Program-made: the position numbers and the translations under genes | The notes under the pieces: generated by a model | What the model was told of the DNA's origin: nothing | Seen by the model: only the letters and a program-made list of their open reading frames with translations | Databases searched by the model: none | Assembly (NCBI RefSeq): GCF_001399455.2 | Contig: NZ_LLEI02000021.1 | Span: forward strand, 62,001-126,000 | DNA length: 64,000 bases | Direction of reading: 5' to 3' | From: Vibrio bivalvicida | GTDB lineage: Bacteria > Pseudomonadota > Gammaproteobacteria > Enterobacterales > Vibrionaceae | Shown: positions 36,518 to 45,678 of the stretch, piece by piece | How the letters are laid out: each line of letters opens with the position of its first letter | Numbering within the stretch: the first letter of the stretch is position 1

Positions 36518-39346
36518 ATGTGGAACCAAAAATTTAAGCAAACTCTTGTATTACTCTCTCTGTCGTGTCTTCCTTTTACGACAATCTCAGCGCCTAATGA
36601 ATCAGCACTTTGGTTTACCCAAACCGATATCGCTCTAGATTCTCGTTATCAAACGGTTCTGCTTGATAACGGGTTGCGCGTTATCACCGTTGAAAACAGC
36701 ACGCCCAAACAGGGGCTATCTATTCGTATGTTTGTGGACGCAGGCTCATTTCAAGAGAAAGGTAAAGAGCCAGGACTTGCACACTTTTTAGAGCATATGG
36801 CATTTAATGGCTCAACTCATGTTCCAGAAGGCGAAATGATTTCAATGCTTGAAAGGCACGGTTTAGCTTTTGGCGCAGACACTAATGCCACCACAAGTAT
36901 GACCAACACTAATTACCGACTCGATTTACCTAAGGCAGATATTGAAAGCATTAATACGGCATTATTTTTATTACGAGAGACGGCTTCTGAGTTAACGTTG
37001 GATCAAGGCGCAATAGATAGGGAACGTAAGGTCATTAAGTCTGAAGTTCGTGAGCGTCAGTCGGTAGGGCTGGACCGTTTCCTTGACTCTTCAGATTATA
37101 TTTATGCAGGAGCAAATCTACCCAATAAAATTGGCCTTGGGACAATCAAAGGGATGGATCAAGTCATCCAAAAGGACCTAAGAAGTTTTTATCAAACTTA
37201 TTACGCTCCAAGGAATACGACTCTGGTTTTGGCTGGCGATGTGAGTCATGACGTTATGCTTGAACGCGTTAAACATTTCTTTTCTGACTGGCGTAATAAA
37301 GAGTTTCAGCCCGCTGTTGACCCAGAGTTTAACGTCGTGTTGCCGAGTAAAGTTGAAGCGAAAGTGTTTACAGATCCAAATGTAGAGACGCGAATAGAAT
37401 TTAACTTTCTCGAGAAGGAGTCACCTGAAGCCAACAGTAAGGCACTAAATCTAGAGTACTGGACTCACTTACTTAGCACTAGGGCTTTGATTAATCGTAT
37501 TGACACATTAGCGTACGAAAGTGGCGGTCGAATTCTGTCACCGAGTATGTCATCAGAGATAAGCTTAGAATCTGTTCGTGTAAGTCAAATCGGGGTGACA
37601 ACAGCAGATAGAGATTGGGAATTTGGCCTCTCAACACTAGAGCAAAAATTACGTCAAGCGGTTGAGTTCGGTTTTACCGAAGATGAGATCAAGAAGCAGC
37701 TTACAGCGTTAGAAAATGAACTACAGCTTAGTGTCGAAACGGCTGGGGATTCGTCAAGTGCCACTCTTGCTAACAGAGTCATGAATGCCGTTGATAGTGG
37801 TTACGTTATCGCATCACCACAAACCGACCTATCCATATTCTATGAACTACGAGACCAATTGACCGTTAAATCAATTAATGAGGCCTTTCGGAAAAGGTGG
37901 GCATCTCAACCACCTCGTCTCTATTTAACCGAGCGTAGCAATGCCCCAGGCCTTGAGAAGACGTTGCTTGAAACATATGCGGAAAGCCAACAAACTAAGG
38001 TAACGCCCTATGTGGAGAAGGCTGCCACTGAATTTGCTTACCAGAACTTTGGTAAGCCAGGCAAAGCTAAGCTAATTGGTACGTCCAAATACGGACATAT
38101 TCTTCGCTATCGTTTTGATAATGGTGTCATGTTGAATATTAAACAGACCGATTTTGAGAAGAGCGTTGTATACATCTCTGCCCGTGTTGGTAAAGGGCTG
38201 ATGGCATTAACTCAAGAGCAATCTGCTCTGATTAATTTGTACAACGTCGGCATGTCTACTGGTGGGCTTAAAGCTCATGATATTAATGATTTGAAGCGCA
38301 TATTTGCAGGCACGACCATGGGCCTTGAAGCCACGGTAGAGACTAACGCATTTGTTTTGAAACAGGCAGTGAAAATTGAAGATGCGCTTAATCAACTTCG
38401 GGTATTTGCCGCCTTAATGATTGACGGTGGCTACCGTGAACAAGGCAAGTCTTTCACGCTACAAATGTTAAGTAATTACTTAGAAACCTACCAGGAAAGC
38501 CCAGAAGAAGTTCAGGCTGTTAATATTAGGTCCAAACTGCATGGTGGTGACTTGCGATGGGTCGAACCTTCCATGAAAGAGCTAGATGCATTCTCTATGT
38601 CTGACTTGAAACCGATAATGGATAATGCCATTTCGAATGGCCCAGTAGAGATAGGTATTGTTGGTGATATTTCTCCTCAAGAGGCGATTGACTACGTGGC
38701 CCAAACTTTCGGTGCATTAGATATTAAGGCACACGCAACAATAGAACGTTATCAGGTAGAGTTTCCAGCAATTAAAAAGGAAGATGTTACTTGGTATCAC
38801 AAAGGTGAAAAAACAACAGCACTTGCAAGTAGCTACTGGGATCTGCCTGATGCTCGTAATACGAAACAAAGCTTACACTTTTTGTTGTTGGAGAACGTCA
38901 TTCAGCAACGCGTAACAAGAGAAATCAGAGAGGCTATCGGTGCCGCTTATAGTCCTTGGTCTGGGCGCACGCAATCTTACAATTTTAAAAACTTCGGTTA
39001 CCTAACAATCAATAGCAATACGACCATCGCTCAAGTTGATAAGGTTTTTTTAGCCTATAAGAATGTGCTGAAATCGTTGCAAAGTGAGCTGATCACGGAC
39101 GATGAACTTAAGCGAGCAGCAACGCCAATTATGGACGCTGTAGATCAGCAGGTAGAAAGCAATAGTTATTGGTTCGACTTAACTTCAACAGCGCAAACTT
39201 ACCCGGATATAATTGAAGCCGATGGGATCACTGCGCAAGAATTAGCTGCAGCAACAAAAGAAGATATTTTGGCGGCAGCTAAGCTCATTGATATCGACAA
39301 TGTACTTCAAGTAAGAGTGCTTCCAGAAAAATATATTGACCAGTAA
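36518..39346 (+). CDS. M16 family zinc metalloprotease (insulinase type)
   Basis: The 942-residue protein has an N-terminal signal peptide ending near TTISA and two M16 modules. The inverted zinc motif HFLEH lies at 89-93, with the third ligand Glu169 in DRERKVIKSEVRER, about 76 residues later as in pitrilysin. The C-terminal inactive module contains TREIREAIGAAYSPW. The likely place is the periplasm, where such proteases degrade peptides. It is monocistronic and followed by a strong terminator. Confidence 0.92.
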   Translation: MWNQKFKQTLVLLSLSCLPFTTISAPNESALWFTQTDIALDSRYQTVLLDNGLRVITVENSTPKQGLSIRMFVDAGSFQEKGKEPGLAHFLEHMAFNGSTHVPEGEMISMLERHGLAFGADTNATTSMTNTNYRLDLPKADIESINTALFLLRETASELTLDQGAIDRERKVIKSEVRERQSVGLDRFLDSSDYIYAGANLPNKIGLGTIKGMDQVIQKDLRSFYQTYYAPRNTTLVLAGDVSHDVMLERVKHFFSDWRNKEFQPAVDPEFNVVLPSKVEAKVFTDPNVETRIEFNFLEKESPEANSKALNLEYWTHLLSTRALINRIDTLAYESGGRILSPSMSSEISLESVRVSQIGVTTADRDWEFGLSTLEQKLRQAVEFGFTEDEIKKQLTALENELQLSVETAGDSSSATLANRVMNAVDSGYVIASPQTDLSIFYELRDQLTVKSINEAFRKRWASQPPRLYLTERSNAPGLEKTLLETYAESQQTKVTPYVEKAATEFAYQNFGKPGKAKLIGTSKYGHILRYRFDNGVMLNIKQTDFEKSVVYISARVGKGLMALTQEQSALINLYNVGMSTGGLKAHDINDLKRIFAGTTMGLEATVETNAFVLKQAVKIEDALNQLRVFAALMIDGGYREQGKSFTLQMLSNYLETYQESPEEVQAVNIRSKLHGGDLRWVEPSMKELDAFSMSDLKPIMDNAISNGPVEIGIVGDISPQEAIDYVAQTFGALDIKAHATIERYQVEFPAIKKEDVTWYHKGEKTTALASSYWDLPDARNTKQSLHFLLLENVIQQRVTREIREAIGAAYSPWSGRTQSYNFKNFGYLTINSNTTIAQVDKVFLAYKNVLKSLQSELITDDELKRAATPIMDAVDQQVESNSYWFDLTSTAQTYPDIIEADGITAQELAAATKEDILAAAKLIDIDNVLQVRVLPEKYIDQ

Positions 39347-39456
39347 AACAAGCTCTGGCAGGGCAAAAGCAACGCTGTTGGGGTGCGTTTAATCCAATTT
39401 GATGAGTGTTACTTTTGTATATTAAGTTAATTGCTCAAGGATGAGCTTCAATGACG

Positions 39457-39494
39457 ACAACAAAGGCCCGACTATTCAGGCCTTTGTTGTTTTC
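39457..39494 (+). terminator. Intrinsic terminator after the M16 protease
   Basis: ACAACAAAGGCC pairs with GGCCTTTGTTGT over 12 bases around a 10-base loop and runs into TTTCT. It lies about 110 bases after the stop. Confidence 0.88.
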
Positions 39495-39615
39495 TGTTCT
39501 GACTCATGCATGTTTAAAAGCACAGGTGATCCTATGTGTCCTACCCGTTTTCTCATGCTGGTATCCCGCCCATTGCAATAGTGCTTATCCTAAAGCAACT
39601 CACTAAACCTAAATT

Positions 39616-39670
39616 CATGTGGCTGCTCACCGCCACATGCAAGCCTTTAGACGCGACTAGGGGCTTTTTC
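39616..39670 (+). ncRNA. Candidate small RNA 3' end: hairpin plus terminator
   Basis: CATGTGGC pairs with GCCACATG (39616-39623 and 39632-39639). One base later, AAGCCTTTAG (39641-39650) pairs with CTAGGGGCTT (39657-39666, two G-U pairs), followed by TTTTTC. This second terminator comes 150 bases after that of the protease with no convincing gene between, as expected for a short independent transcript starting near 39500-39600. The rest of 39347-39944 shows nothing else. No known sRNA family is recognised. Confidence 0.35.
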
Positions 39671-39944
39671 ATTTCATATGATTGGTATATTTTTGAACTA
39701 ACTTTTAGTCTCACTATGCATCTGTCGTGAATATGCAAACTTTGTCATGCTGTGAGATAAGGACAAATAAGTCAAATAATGCTTTGGATTAATGTGTCGA
39801 ATCAGTTGAAACAAAGAAAGGGGCAAAGACATGTTTGCCGAAATGGTCGTCAGCACGTCCTTGGGGATTTAGAGCCCAAAGAGCCGCCTGACATTATTCC
39901 ATCCTCAATCTTAAAGAGTCATTCCGATTGGGGGCACTCAACAA

Positions 39945-40568
39945 TTACTGGTTTGGGGTCTTTGATTTTATGCCTTGGCAGCCAAGAAAGAAGTCTATCG
40001 CAGATTCTAAGTTGGACTGACGCTCAGCTGAGTCGTTAGCTGCCATACCCAGGAACTCGGGGAAAAAAGTTCTACCTTTTACCAATGCCCAAAGATTGGT
40101 AGCCAGTTCTGCTGTGTTTTGCTGCGGTAAAGCGCCGTGACGAATTGCCTCTTCAAGCCAAGCCTCCATTGGGCAGGCTTTAATGCTTTCTACTTCATTT
40201 AAGTGACATTTGCCCTGACACATAGCTTCAATGGTAATAGCGACAAGTAGACGGCGCTTTTCACACTGCATGATGTGTTCAAGCTGCAGGGTAAAAATGT
40301 CGATCAGTTGTTGGCGAATATCGATAGCCGGATTGAAATCAGGTAAAGCATGATTGAGCTTTTCTTCTTCCATTATGTAACCGACAACCGCTTTGTATAG
40401 GTTCTCTTTAGATCCAAAATGAGAATAGACAGTGGGCTTGGTCGAATTTGCCTTCTTTGCAATGAGTTCTAACGAGGCGCCTTGTACGCCCATTTCCTTG
40501 TAGCACTCAATGGCAGCTAAGATGATACCGAACTTGGTTCTCTCGCTGCGCTGGTTTCGTTTATCCAT
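39945..40568 (-). CDS. TetR-family transcriptional regulator
   Basis: The 207-residue regulator starts at MDKRNQRSERTKFGI. The TetR helix-turn-helix is visible in GVQGASLELIAKKANSTKPTVY, then SHFGSKENLYKAVV. The ligand domain has several Cys (MQCEKRR, CQGKCHL, KACPMEA). The frame is open upstream to 40610, but the extension is not family-like. It is downstream of an RND-type adaptor gene in the same direction and probably represses it. Confidence 0.88.
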   Translation of the reverse strand: MDKRNQRSERTKFGIILAAIECYKEMGVQGASLELIAKKANSTKPTVYSHFGSKENLYKAVVGYIMEEEKLNHALPDFNPAIDIRQQLIDIFTLQLEHIMQCEKRRLLVAITIEAMCQGKCHLNEVESIKACPMEAWLEEAIRHGALPQQNTAELATNLWALVKGRTFFPEFLGMAANDSAERQSNLESAIDFFLGCQGIKSKTPNQ

Positions 40569-40690
40569 ACCTTTATCCGTACAGGATGGGGAAAGAAGCA
40601 AAGCTACCATAAATAATCATGCCTTCTATCACTAAAATAGCTTATTGAGAGTTTTTTCATCTTTTATCGACTTGTTTGCTGCTTTTACCA

Positions 40691-41776
40691 TCAAGATTGG
40701 CGATTGAGTATCTCATTGAGCTGATTAACAAGGTTAACCATTGGGTCGATTTTCTTGCCGACCAACTCTGGTGCTTCAGGTGTTGTCAGCACGAAGTCGT
40801 TGGGTTCCAATCCTGATTTTATGGGTACATAACCAGTGTAGCTCTCTTTGATTTTTGCGATTGTCACCTGCTTTGGCCTCACCACGCGTTTATCATCCAA
40901 TACAAACAGCGTCGGTGTGCCGTCGTTAGTGTGGATGGCAGTGACCGGGACAAATAACTGAGGCTCTTGTTGTGGGCTATTTAAATAGAAAGCGGTTTTT
41001 GAGCCAATTAAATGTTCTCCGTTTCGGTTGTCGAAGATCGCATAAGCACTAAGCTCTTGGTTGGCAAGCTTAGAATCAATATATCGCAATTTGCCATCAA
41101 TATAGCTGCCTTCAGGACTGACAATTGAAGCCTGCAAACTGTCAGGGTCGTGGCTTAACACCTGACGAAATACGTTCAGCACTTGAGGTGAAGCGGTAAA
41201 GTGCAATTCGACCGTGTTCGTTGCCACCAGTTCGGTGATCAATTCACCTTCATTGACATAGTTGCCTGCATTCAAATGGAACTGGCCTAGTGTGCCTGAG
41301 AATGGGGCGTACATGGTGGTCGCCTCATGATCTTGTTGTGCGATCAGTAAGTTACTTCTGGTCGCTTCTACTGCATTGACAGCGCTTTCAAACCTTGGGT
41401 CATCCTCTCCGGTGGTACGAGTAAGCTCGATGATGTTTCTGGTTGCCATTTGATACTCATTTTGGGCGGTCTTGACTGCGAGAGCTGCCAAGGTGGCATC
41501 GAAATCTAGCAATGGCTGACCTTTTTCAACGTATTCACCATCTTGGACGTAGATATTGGCAATTTTTCCGCTGTTTTCCGCTTGAATCTTGGTGTACTTA
41601 GATGGTTTGAATTCGCCTTCGAGCGCAATCAACTTAGTCGCTTTTCGTTCAATAGGTAATTGAACCATGTAAGCGGTCGAGTTAGCTGATGGCTTTGCTT
41701 GAGAAAGTTGGCAGCCGAAAAATAGTGTTGGAGCAAGTGTTAAGGTTAGGCCAAGTGAAAGGGCGAGTTTGTTCAT
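40691..41776 (-). CDS. RND-type periplasmic adaptor (membrane fusion protein)
   Basis: The 361-residue HlyD/AcrA-type adaptor has an N-terminal signal with a lipobox-like LFFGC. The lipoyl halves are KIQAENSGKIANIYVQDGEYVEKGQPLLDF and MYAPFSGTLGQFHLNAGNYVNEGELI in AcrA order, around a short coiled coil, followed by beta-barrel and membrane-proximal domains. No RND pump or outer membrane factor lies next to it, so it must work with one encoded elsewhere or represent a reduced operon. The TetR gene follows. Confidence 0.88.
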   Translation of the reverse strand: MNKLALSLGLTLTLAPTLFFGCQLSQAKPSANSTAYMVQLPIERKATKLIALEGEFKPSKYTKIQAENSGKIANIYVQDGEYVEKGQPLLDFDATLAALAVKTAQNEYQMATRNIIELTRTTGEDDPRFESAVNAVEATRSNLLIAQQDHEATTMYAPFSGTLGQFHLNAGNYVNEGELITELVATNTVELHFTASPQVLNVFRQVLSHDPDSLQASIVSPEGSYIDGKLRYIDSKLANQELSAYAIFDNRNGEHLIGSKTAFYLNSPQQEPQLFVPVTAIHTNDGTPTLFVLDDKRVVRPKQVTIAKIKESYTGYVPIKSGLEPNDFVLTTPEAPELVGKKIDPMVNLVNQLNEILNRQS

Positions 41777-42000
41777 ATCTGTCCCTGATTCGTTGTTTTA
41801 TTGGTATGAGTTATTGAATTTGGTCATTCGCTTCTCATTTTTTATGGATGCTAGGGTATTTTAACTTTACCGTTAAGTAAAGTTTTGTGACTGTCTAGTG
41901 GGGTGCTATTTCTAGAATGATGGCTAGAGAACATTGTATTTAGCTAACGAAAACCACCAATTGCTGGGGTCTTCGTCTATATAAGCTAACTAGTGGTTTC

Positions 42001-42237
42001 TTAAGCTAGTCGACTTCTGAGTTTGGCATATCCTCGATAAACTGTCTCAAATAACCCTATTACCCAACATACAGGGCAACCACGGAATAGATATAATGAG
42101 GTGATGCCTAATCCTAAAGATACAAACGGATTGGAAACGGATAACTCAACGGCAAGCCACAAAAGTAGCACTCCCGAACCTCCACGCAGGAAGTGCTCGG
42201 TTAAAGACCGACTAGCAAATATTGTTGTTGGTTTCAT
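42001..42237 (-). CDS. DUF2892-type membrane protein with CPxC motif
   Basis: The 78-residue protein has two hydrophobic stretches (GGSGVLLLWLAVELSV and PFVSLGLGITSLYLFRG) followed by RGCPVCWVIGLFE. The CPVC motif after a helical hairpin is the DUF2892/YgaP C-terminal pattern. It is last in a three-gene minus-strand operon, 14 bases after the ECF sigma gene. Function unknown; redox or sulfur handling is an inference from the Cys pair. Confidence 0.7.
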   Translation of the reverse strand: MKPTTIFASRSLTEHFLRGGSGVLLLWLAVELSVSNPFVSLGLGITSLYLFRGCPVCWVIGLFETVYRGYAKLRSRLA

Positions 42238-42251
42238 TTCTAACCTCGATA

Positions 42252-42797
42252 TTAAATCAAATGTTCTCTTACCAACATTCTTGCTCTATAAAGCTGCCCT
42301 TTTACGCTATCTCGCGATTTACCTAGCCTATGGGCAATTTCTTCTATAGCCATACCTTCGACATCCCTAAGCAACACGATGTGCTTGTAGTGGTCGGGTA
42401 GTGAATGAATTGCTCTTGTTAAATCATACCTAAGTTCATGTTCAGGTTTGCTAGAAAGCAATATATCGTCCTGGTATTCATGAATGTCTTCTGCATGGTG
42501 AACAATTGAGTTTGCTTTTGAACGCTGTGCCATCCTATAACACTCTCTCTTTGCAATGGTAAATAACCAAGCAGGGAGTGATGCAAGCATTTTTACTGTC
42601 CCTATCCTTTTAGATAATACCCACAGTGTTTCTTGAACAGCATCATCAATATCCGCAGAGAAACAGTTGCGCTTGGCATAACGTCTAATATCTGGTTGTG
42701 CTTCAATTAAAAGGTCTCTTAATGCATTTTCATCACCTAAACGAGCCAATTCAAAGGCTGAAGCGCTATACTTTTCAAACCTCATTTCGTTCCTCAT
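42252..42797 (-). CDS. ECF-type RNA polymerase sigma factor
   Basis: The 181-residue protein has region 2 (DIDDAVQETLWVLSKRIGTV, LPAWLFTIAKRECYRMAQR) and region 4 (HSLPDHYKHIVLLRDVEGMA, IEEIAHRLGKSRDSVKGQLYRARML). No anti-sigma gene with a ZAS or FecR-like domain is nearby. Instead it lies between two small CPxC membrane proteins, overlapping the first by four bases. One of these might take the anti-sigma or sensor role. Confidence 0.9.
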   Translation of the reverse strand: MRNEMRFEKYSASAFELARLGDENALRDLLIEAQPDIRRYAKRNCFSADIDDAVQETLWVLSKRIGTVKMLASLPAWLFTIAKRECYRMAQRSKANSIVHHAEDIHEYQDDILLSSKPEHELRYDLTRAIHSLPDHYKHIVLLRDVEGMAIEEIAHRLGKSRDSVKGQLYRARMLVREHLI

Positions 42798-42994
42798 TTG
42801 CTCTTCTTAACTGCTATCGAGCACATTGGACAAAAACCAACTACACCAGTCAAGCCAGTAATTATCCCAACGCCTGCCATTAGGAACCCTATTGGTAGTC
42901 CAGAGAAACCGATTAAGCCACATCCTAGCATCACGAAACCAGCTACAGCACGAGTTGCTCTTTGCCATAAAGGCAGGTTTTTCATATAAAACAT
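42794..42994 (-). CDS. DUF2892 inner membrane protein with CPMC motif
   Basis: The protein is about 66 residues from an ATG at 42994 with GGGGA upstream. NLPLWQRATRAVAGFVMLGC begins the family pattern, followed by a second helix and VGFCPMCSIAVKKSK. The frame opens at 43051, but the added residues are not family-like; an ATG three codons later is also possible. Its stop overlaps the sigma factor start by four bases, so the two are coupled. Confidence 0.8.
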   Translation of the reverse strand: MFYMKNLPLWQRATRAVAGFVMLGCGLIGFSGLPIGFLMAGVGIITGLTGVVGFCPMCSIAVKKSK

Positions 42995-43152
42995 ACATTC
43001 CCCATGATCATTTATTTGGTTTTCACAATTGAAGAGGGGGGAATTTGCCAAAGAGGCTCAAAAAAAGTGTATTGATGATTTGATGGTAGTGGAATGCTTT
43101 GTTTTACGAAAGGAGTGGATTAGGTGTATTCGCTATTCAGCTTTCAGGCTAT

Positions 43153-43184
43153 AAAAACGCAAAAGCTGGCGGTTAAGCCAGCTT
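43153..43184 (-). terminator. Intrinsic terminator of the 28-residue ORF
   Basis: On the minus strand AAGCTGGC pairs with GCCAGCTT around TTAACC and is followed by TTGCGTTTTT. Confidence 0.75.
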
Positions 43185-43201
43185 AGTTGGGTGTTAGCAC
43201 A

Positions 43202-43288
43202 TTAAGACGATTTGTTCGCGTCTTTGTTCGACTCTTTCCAGTATTGAATGCGAACGCGATGCAATTGTGCTCTTCTCATTTTCTTCAT
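43202..43288 (-). CDS. 28-residue basic peptide
   Basis: A short ORF with GAGGGA six bases before its ATG encodes a very basic peptide (MKKMRRAQLHRVRIQYWKES at the start) ending NKSS. An intrinsic terminator follows 18 bases after the stop, giving it its own transcription unit. No family recognised. It may be a small regulatory protein or the coding part of a short RNA. Confidence 0.5.
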   Translation of the reverse strand: MKKMRRAQLHRVRIQYWKESNKDANKSS

Positions 43289-43599
43289 GATAATCCCTCA
43301 CTTAGAAACAATGCAGCTCTTCATTGAGCGTATGTGAACGTAGTTCCTCATGAACAGGGTTCAATTTAGTCGTCAAAATCGAAAAGATCTAGGTTTTAGA
43401 TCACATTTTTTTGCATGTACGCCATACCTTATTAGCTAAAAGTGAACTATGGCGCAGTTTAATAAGTTTGAAATGTAACTTGTCGCTAAGTGTCGTTTTT
43501 TATTAATTAATACTAAACAATAACTTAACTGAAGTGTCATCTTTCCCGTCTACGATTTCCTCGCATTTATATAACTATTACTTAAGCAAGGAGTCAGCA
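43289..43599. other. Upstream region of the PhoX gene
   Basis: About 310 bases hold the promoters of the divergent 28-residue peptide and of the PhoX-type gene. TGTCG occurs twice with a 10-base period near 43483-43497 and GTGTCAT near 43534, which vaguely resembles PhoB half-sites, but the 11-base Pho-box spacing is not met. Confidence 0.3.
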
Positions 43600-45492
43600 A
43601 TGCGTCCGGTTTCAAACAAGAAGTGTGACAATCAGGATTCTGAATTTAGCCAAATGATCGACGCGCGTTTATCTCGTCGTCGGTTTTTGGCTGGAACAGC
43701 AGCAGTAAGTGCCAGTGCTTTTCTTTCACTCAACCCAATTACCAAAGCATTAGCGGCAAGCACTGACAGCCGATTGCTTAATTTCGAAGCGGTACCAGCA
43801 TCAACTGCTGATGCGTTTATCGTGCCTAGAGGTTATAAAGCCACACCACTGCTTTCTTGGGGTGACCCAATATTCGCCGATGCGCCAGAGTTTGACCCAA
43901 GTGGTAAGCAAGACTCCAAAGCTCAGTTGCGTCAGTTTGGTGACAACACCGATGGCATGAGCTTCTACCCAATCAGCGAAAATCGTGCTGTTATTGCGGT
44001 CAACAACGAATACACCAACTATGATTTGTTGTTTGACCACGGCGGTAAGGCGATGACTGCTGACGACGTGCTTAAAGCCCAAGCGGCACACGGTGTCACA
44101 GTGTTTGAAATCGTTAAATCTGGTGAACAGTGGAAGCTGGATAGAAACGGTAAGCTTAACCGTCGTATCACTGCTAACACTGAAATGAAGCTGACTGGCC
44201 CGGCAGCAGGTCATGAGTTGATGAAGACCAAGCTAGATCCATCGGGCATGAAGCCGCTTGGCACATTTAACAACTGTGCGAACGGTCAAACCCCTTGGGG
44301 GACTTACCTGACGTGTGAAGAAAACTTTAATGGTTACTTTGGTACAAGTGGTAGCGCAGATGTCTCAAGTGATCATAAGCGTTATGGTGTCAAAGCAGCT
44401 AAGAGCAAATATCAATGGCACGATACTGATGAGCGATTTGATGTTGCTAAGCATCCAAATGAACCGCACCGTTTTGGCTGGGTAGTTGAAATCGATCCTA
44501 ATGATCCAGACTCAACACCACTTAAGCGTACAGCGCTAGGTCGCTTTAAGCACGAAAACGCAGCGTTACTAGTCAACGACAATGGTCATGTTGTGGTTTA
44601 CCTCGGAGATGATGAGCGTGGTGAACACCTGTACAAGTTTGTGTCTAAGAACAAGTACCAACCAGGTAACGATAAAGCGAATCGCGATCTGTTAGAAGAA
44701 GGCACGCTGTACGTAGCTAAGTTCGAGATGGACGACAAAGAGCTTAAAGGAAACGGCCAATGGCTAGAGCTGACCCATGGTAAAAATGGTTTGACCAAAG
44801 AGAACGGCTTCAATGACCAAGCTGAGGTGATGATTTTTGCTCGCCGCGCAGCAACACAAGTTGGTGCTACGACAATGGATCGCCCTGAGTGGGTGGCTGT
44901 TCACCCAGACAACAAGCACGTATTTTGTACGCTTACCAACAACAAGCACCGTGGTGTGAAAGAAGGCCAGCCAGTCGGTGGTCCGAATCCACGCAAAGAA
45001 AACCACTATGGTCAGATTGTTCGCTGGGTGCCGAAAAAGGGTGATCACACCAGCGATGGCTTTGAGTGGGATCTGTACTTAATCGCAGGTAACCCAGAAG
45101 TGCATAAAGGTGACTTGTACGCGGGTAGTGAAAATATCAATGCTGACAATATGTTCAACAGTCCTGATGGTATTGGGTTCGATAAGGCGGGTCGTTTGTG
45201 GATTCAAACCGATGGTAACTACTCAAACAAAGGTGACTTTGCTGGACAAGGCAATAACCAGATGTTGTGTGGTGATCCAATTACGGGCGAAGTGCGTCGC
45301 TTCTTAACTGGTCCTGTCGCGTGCGAAATCACAGGCCTTACCTTCTCGGCGGATAACAAAACCATGTTTGTCGGAGTTCAGCACCCGGGTGAAAAGGGTG
45401 CACCTTCTCACTTCCCTGCTGGTGGTAATAGTAAGCCACGTTCAACTATCATGGCGATTACACGTGAAGATGGTGGTGTGATCGGCGCTTAA
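43600..45492 (+). CDS. phoX: PhoX-family phosphatase, Tat-exported
   Basis: The 630-residue protein has a Tat signal (SRRRFLAGTAAVSASAFLSL) and the PhoX/DUF839 body: NCANGQTPWGTYLTCEENFNG, DPNDPDSTPLKRTALGRFKH and, later, FNSPDGIGFDKAGRLWIQTD. PhoX enzymes are Ca/Fe-dependent alkaline phosphatases that release phosphate from organic esters in the periplasm. AAGGAG seven bases before the ATG at 43600 fixes the start; the frame opens earlier at 43534. It is monocistronic and followed by a strong terminator. Confidence 0.92.
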   Translation: MRPVSNKKCDNQDSEFSQMIDARLSRRRFLAGTAAVSASAFLSLNPITKALAASTDSRLLNFEAVPASTADAFIVPRGYKATPLLSWGDPIFADAPEFDPSGKQDSKAQLRQFGDNTDGMSFYPISENRAVIAVNNEYTNYDLLFDHGGKAMTADDVLKAQAAHGVTVFEIVKSGEQWKLDRNGKLNRRITANTEMKLTGPAAGHELMKTKLDPSGMKPLGTFNNCANGQTPWGTYLTCEENFNGYFGTSGSADVSSDHKRYGVKAAKSKYQWHDTDERFDVAKHPNEPHRFGWVVEIDPNDPDSTPLKRTALGRFKHENAALLVNDNGHVVVYLGDDERGEHLYKFVSKNKYQPGNDKANRDLLEEGTLYVAKFEMDDKELKGNGQWLELTHGKNGLTKENGFNDQAEVMIFARRAATQVGATTMDRPEWVAVHPDNKHVFCTLTNNKHRGVKEGQPVGGPNPRKENHYGQIVRWVPKKGDHTSDGFEWDLYLIAGNPEVHKGDLYAGSENINADNMFNSPDGIGFDKAGRLWIQTDGNYSNKGDFAGQGNNQMLCGDPITGEVRRFLTGPVACEITGLTFSADNKTMFVGVQHPGEKGAPSHFPAGGNSKPRSTIMAITREDGGVIGA

Positions 45493-45511
45493 CTTAAAGT
45501 GAAACAACGTA

Positions 45512-45540
45512 AACCCCGAATGGCAGCATTCGGGGTTTTC
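45512..45540 (+). terminator. Intrinsic terminator after phoX
   Basis: AACCCCGAAT pairs with ATTCGGGGTT over 10 bases around GGCAGC and runs into TTC. Confidence 0.9.
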
Positions 45541-45678
45541 GTTATTGTGTGGATATTTCCTGACATTGTTTACATTGCTCGCACATAACAGAATGCGGTT
45601 ATTGATAACGTCTGCGACAAATGTAACTAAATGTAAAAAAATAAAGGGTGGCGTTTGGGCTGGCCTTTATCTCTGCCT

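Noticed and set aside
39779..40039. 86-codon frame overlapping the end of the TetR gene
   Set aside because: Antisense shadow of the TetR C-terminus with no ribosome binding site.
43483..43540. Possible Pho box upstream of phoX
   Set aside because: TGTCG repeats have a 10-base rather than 11-base period and the CTGTCAT consensus is poor.
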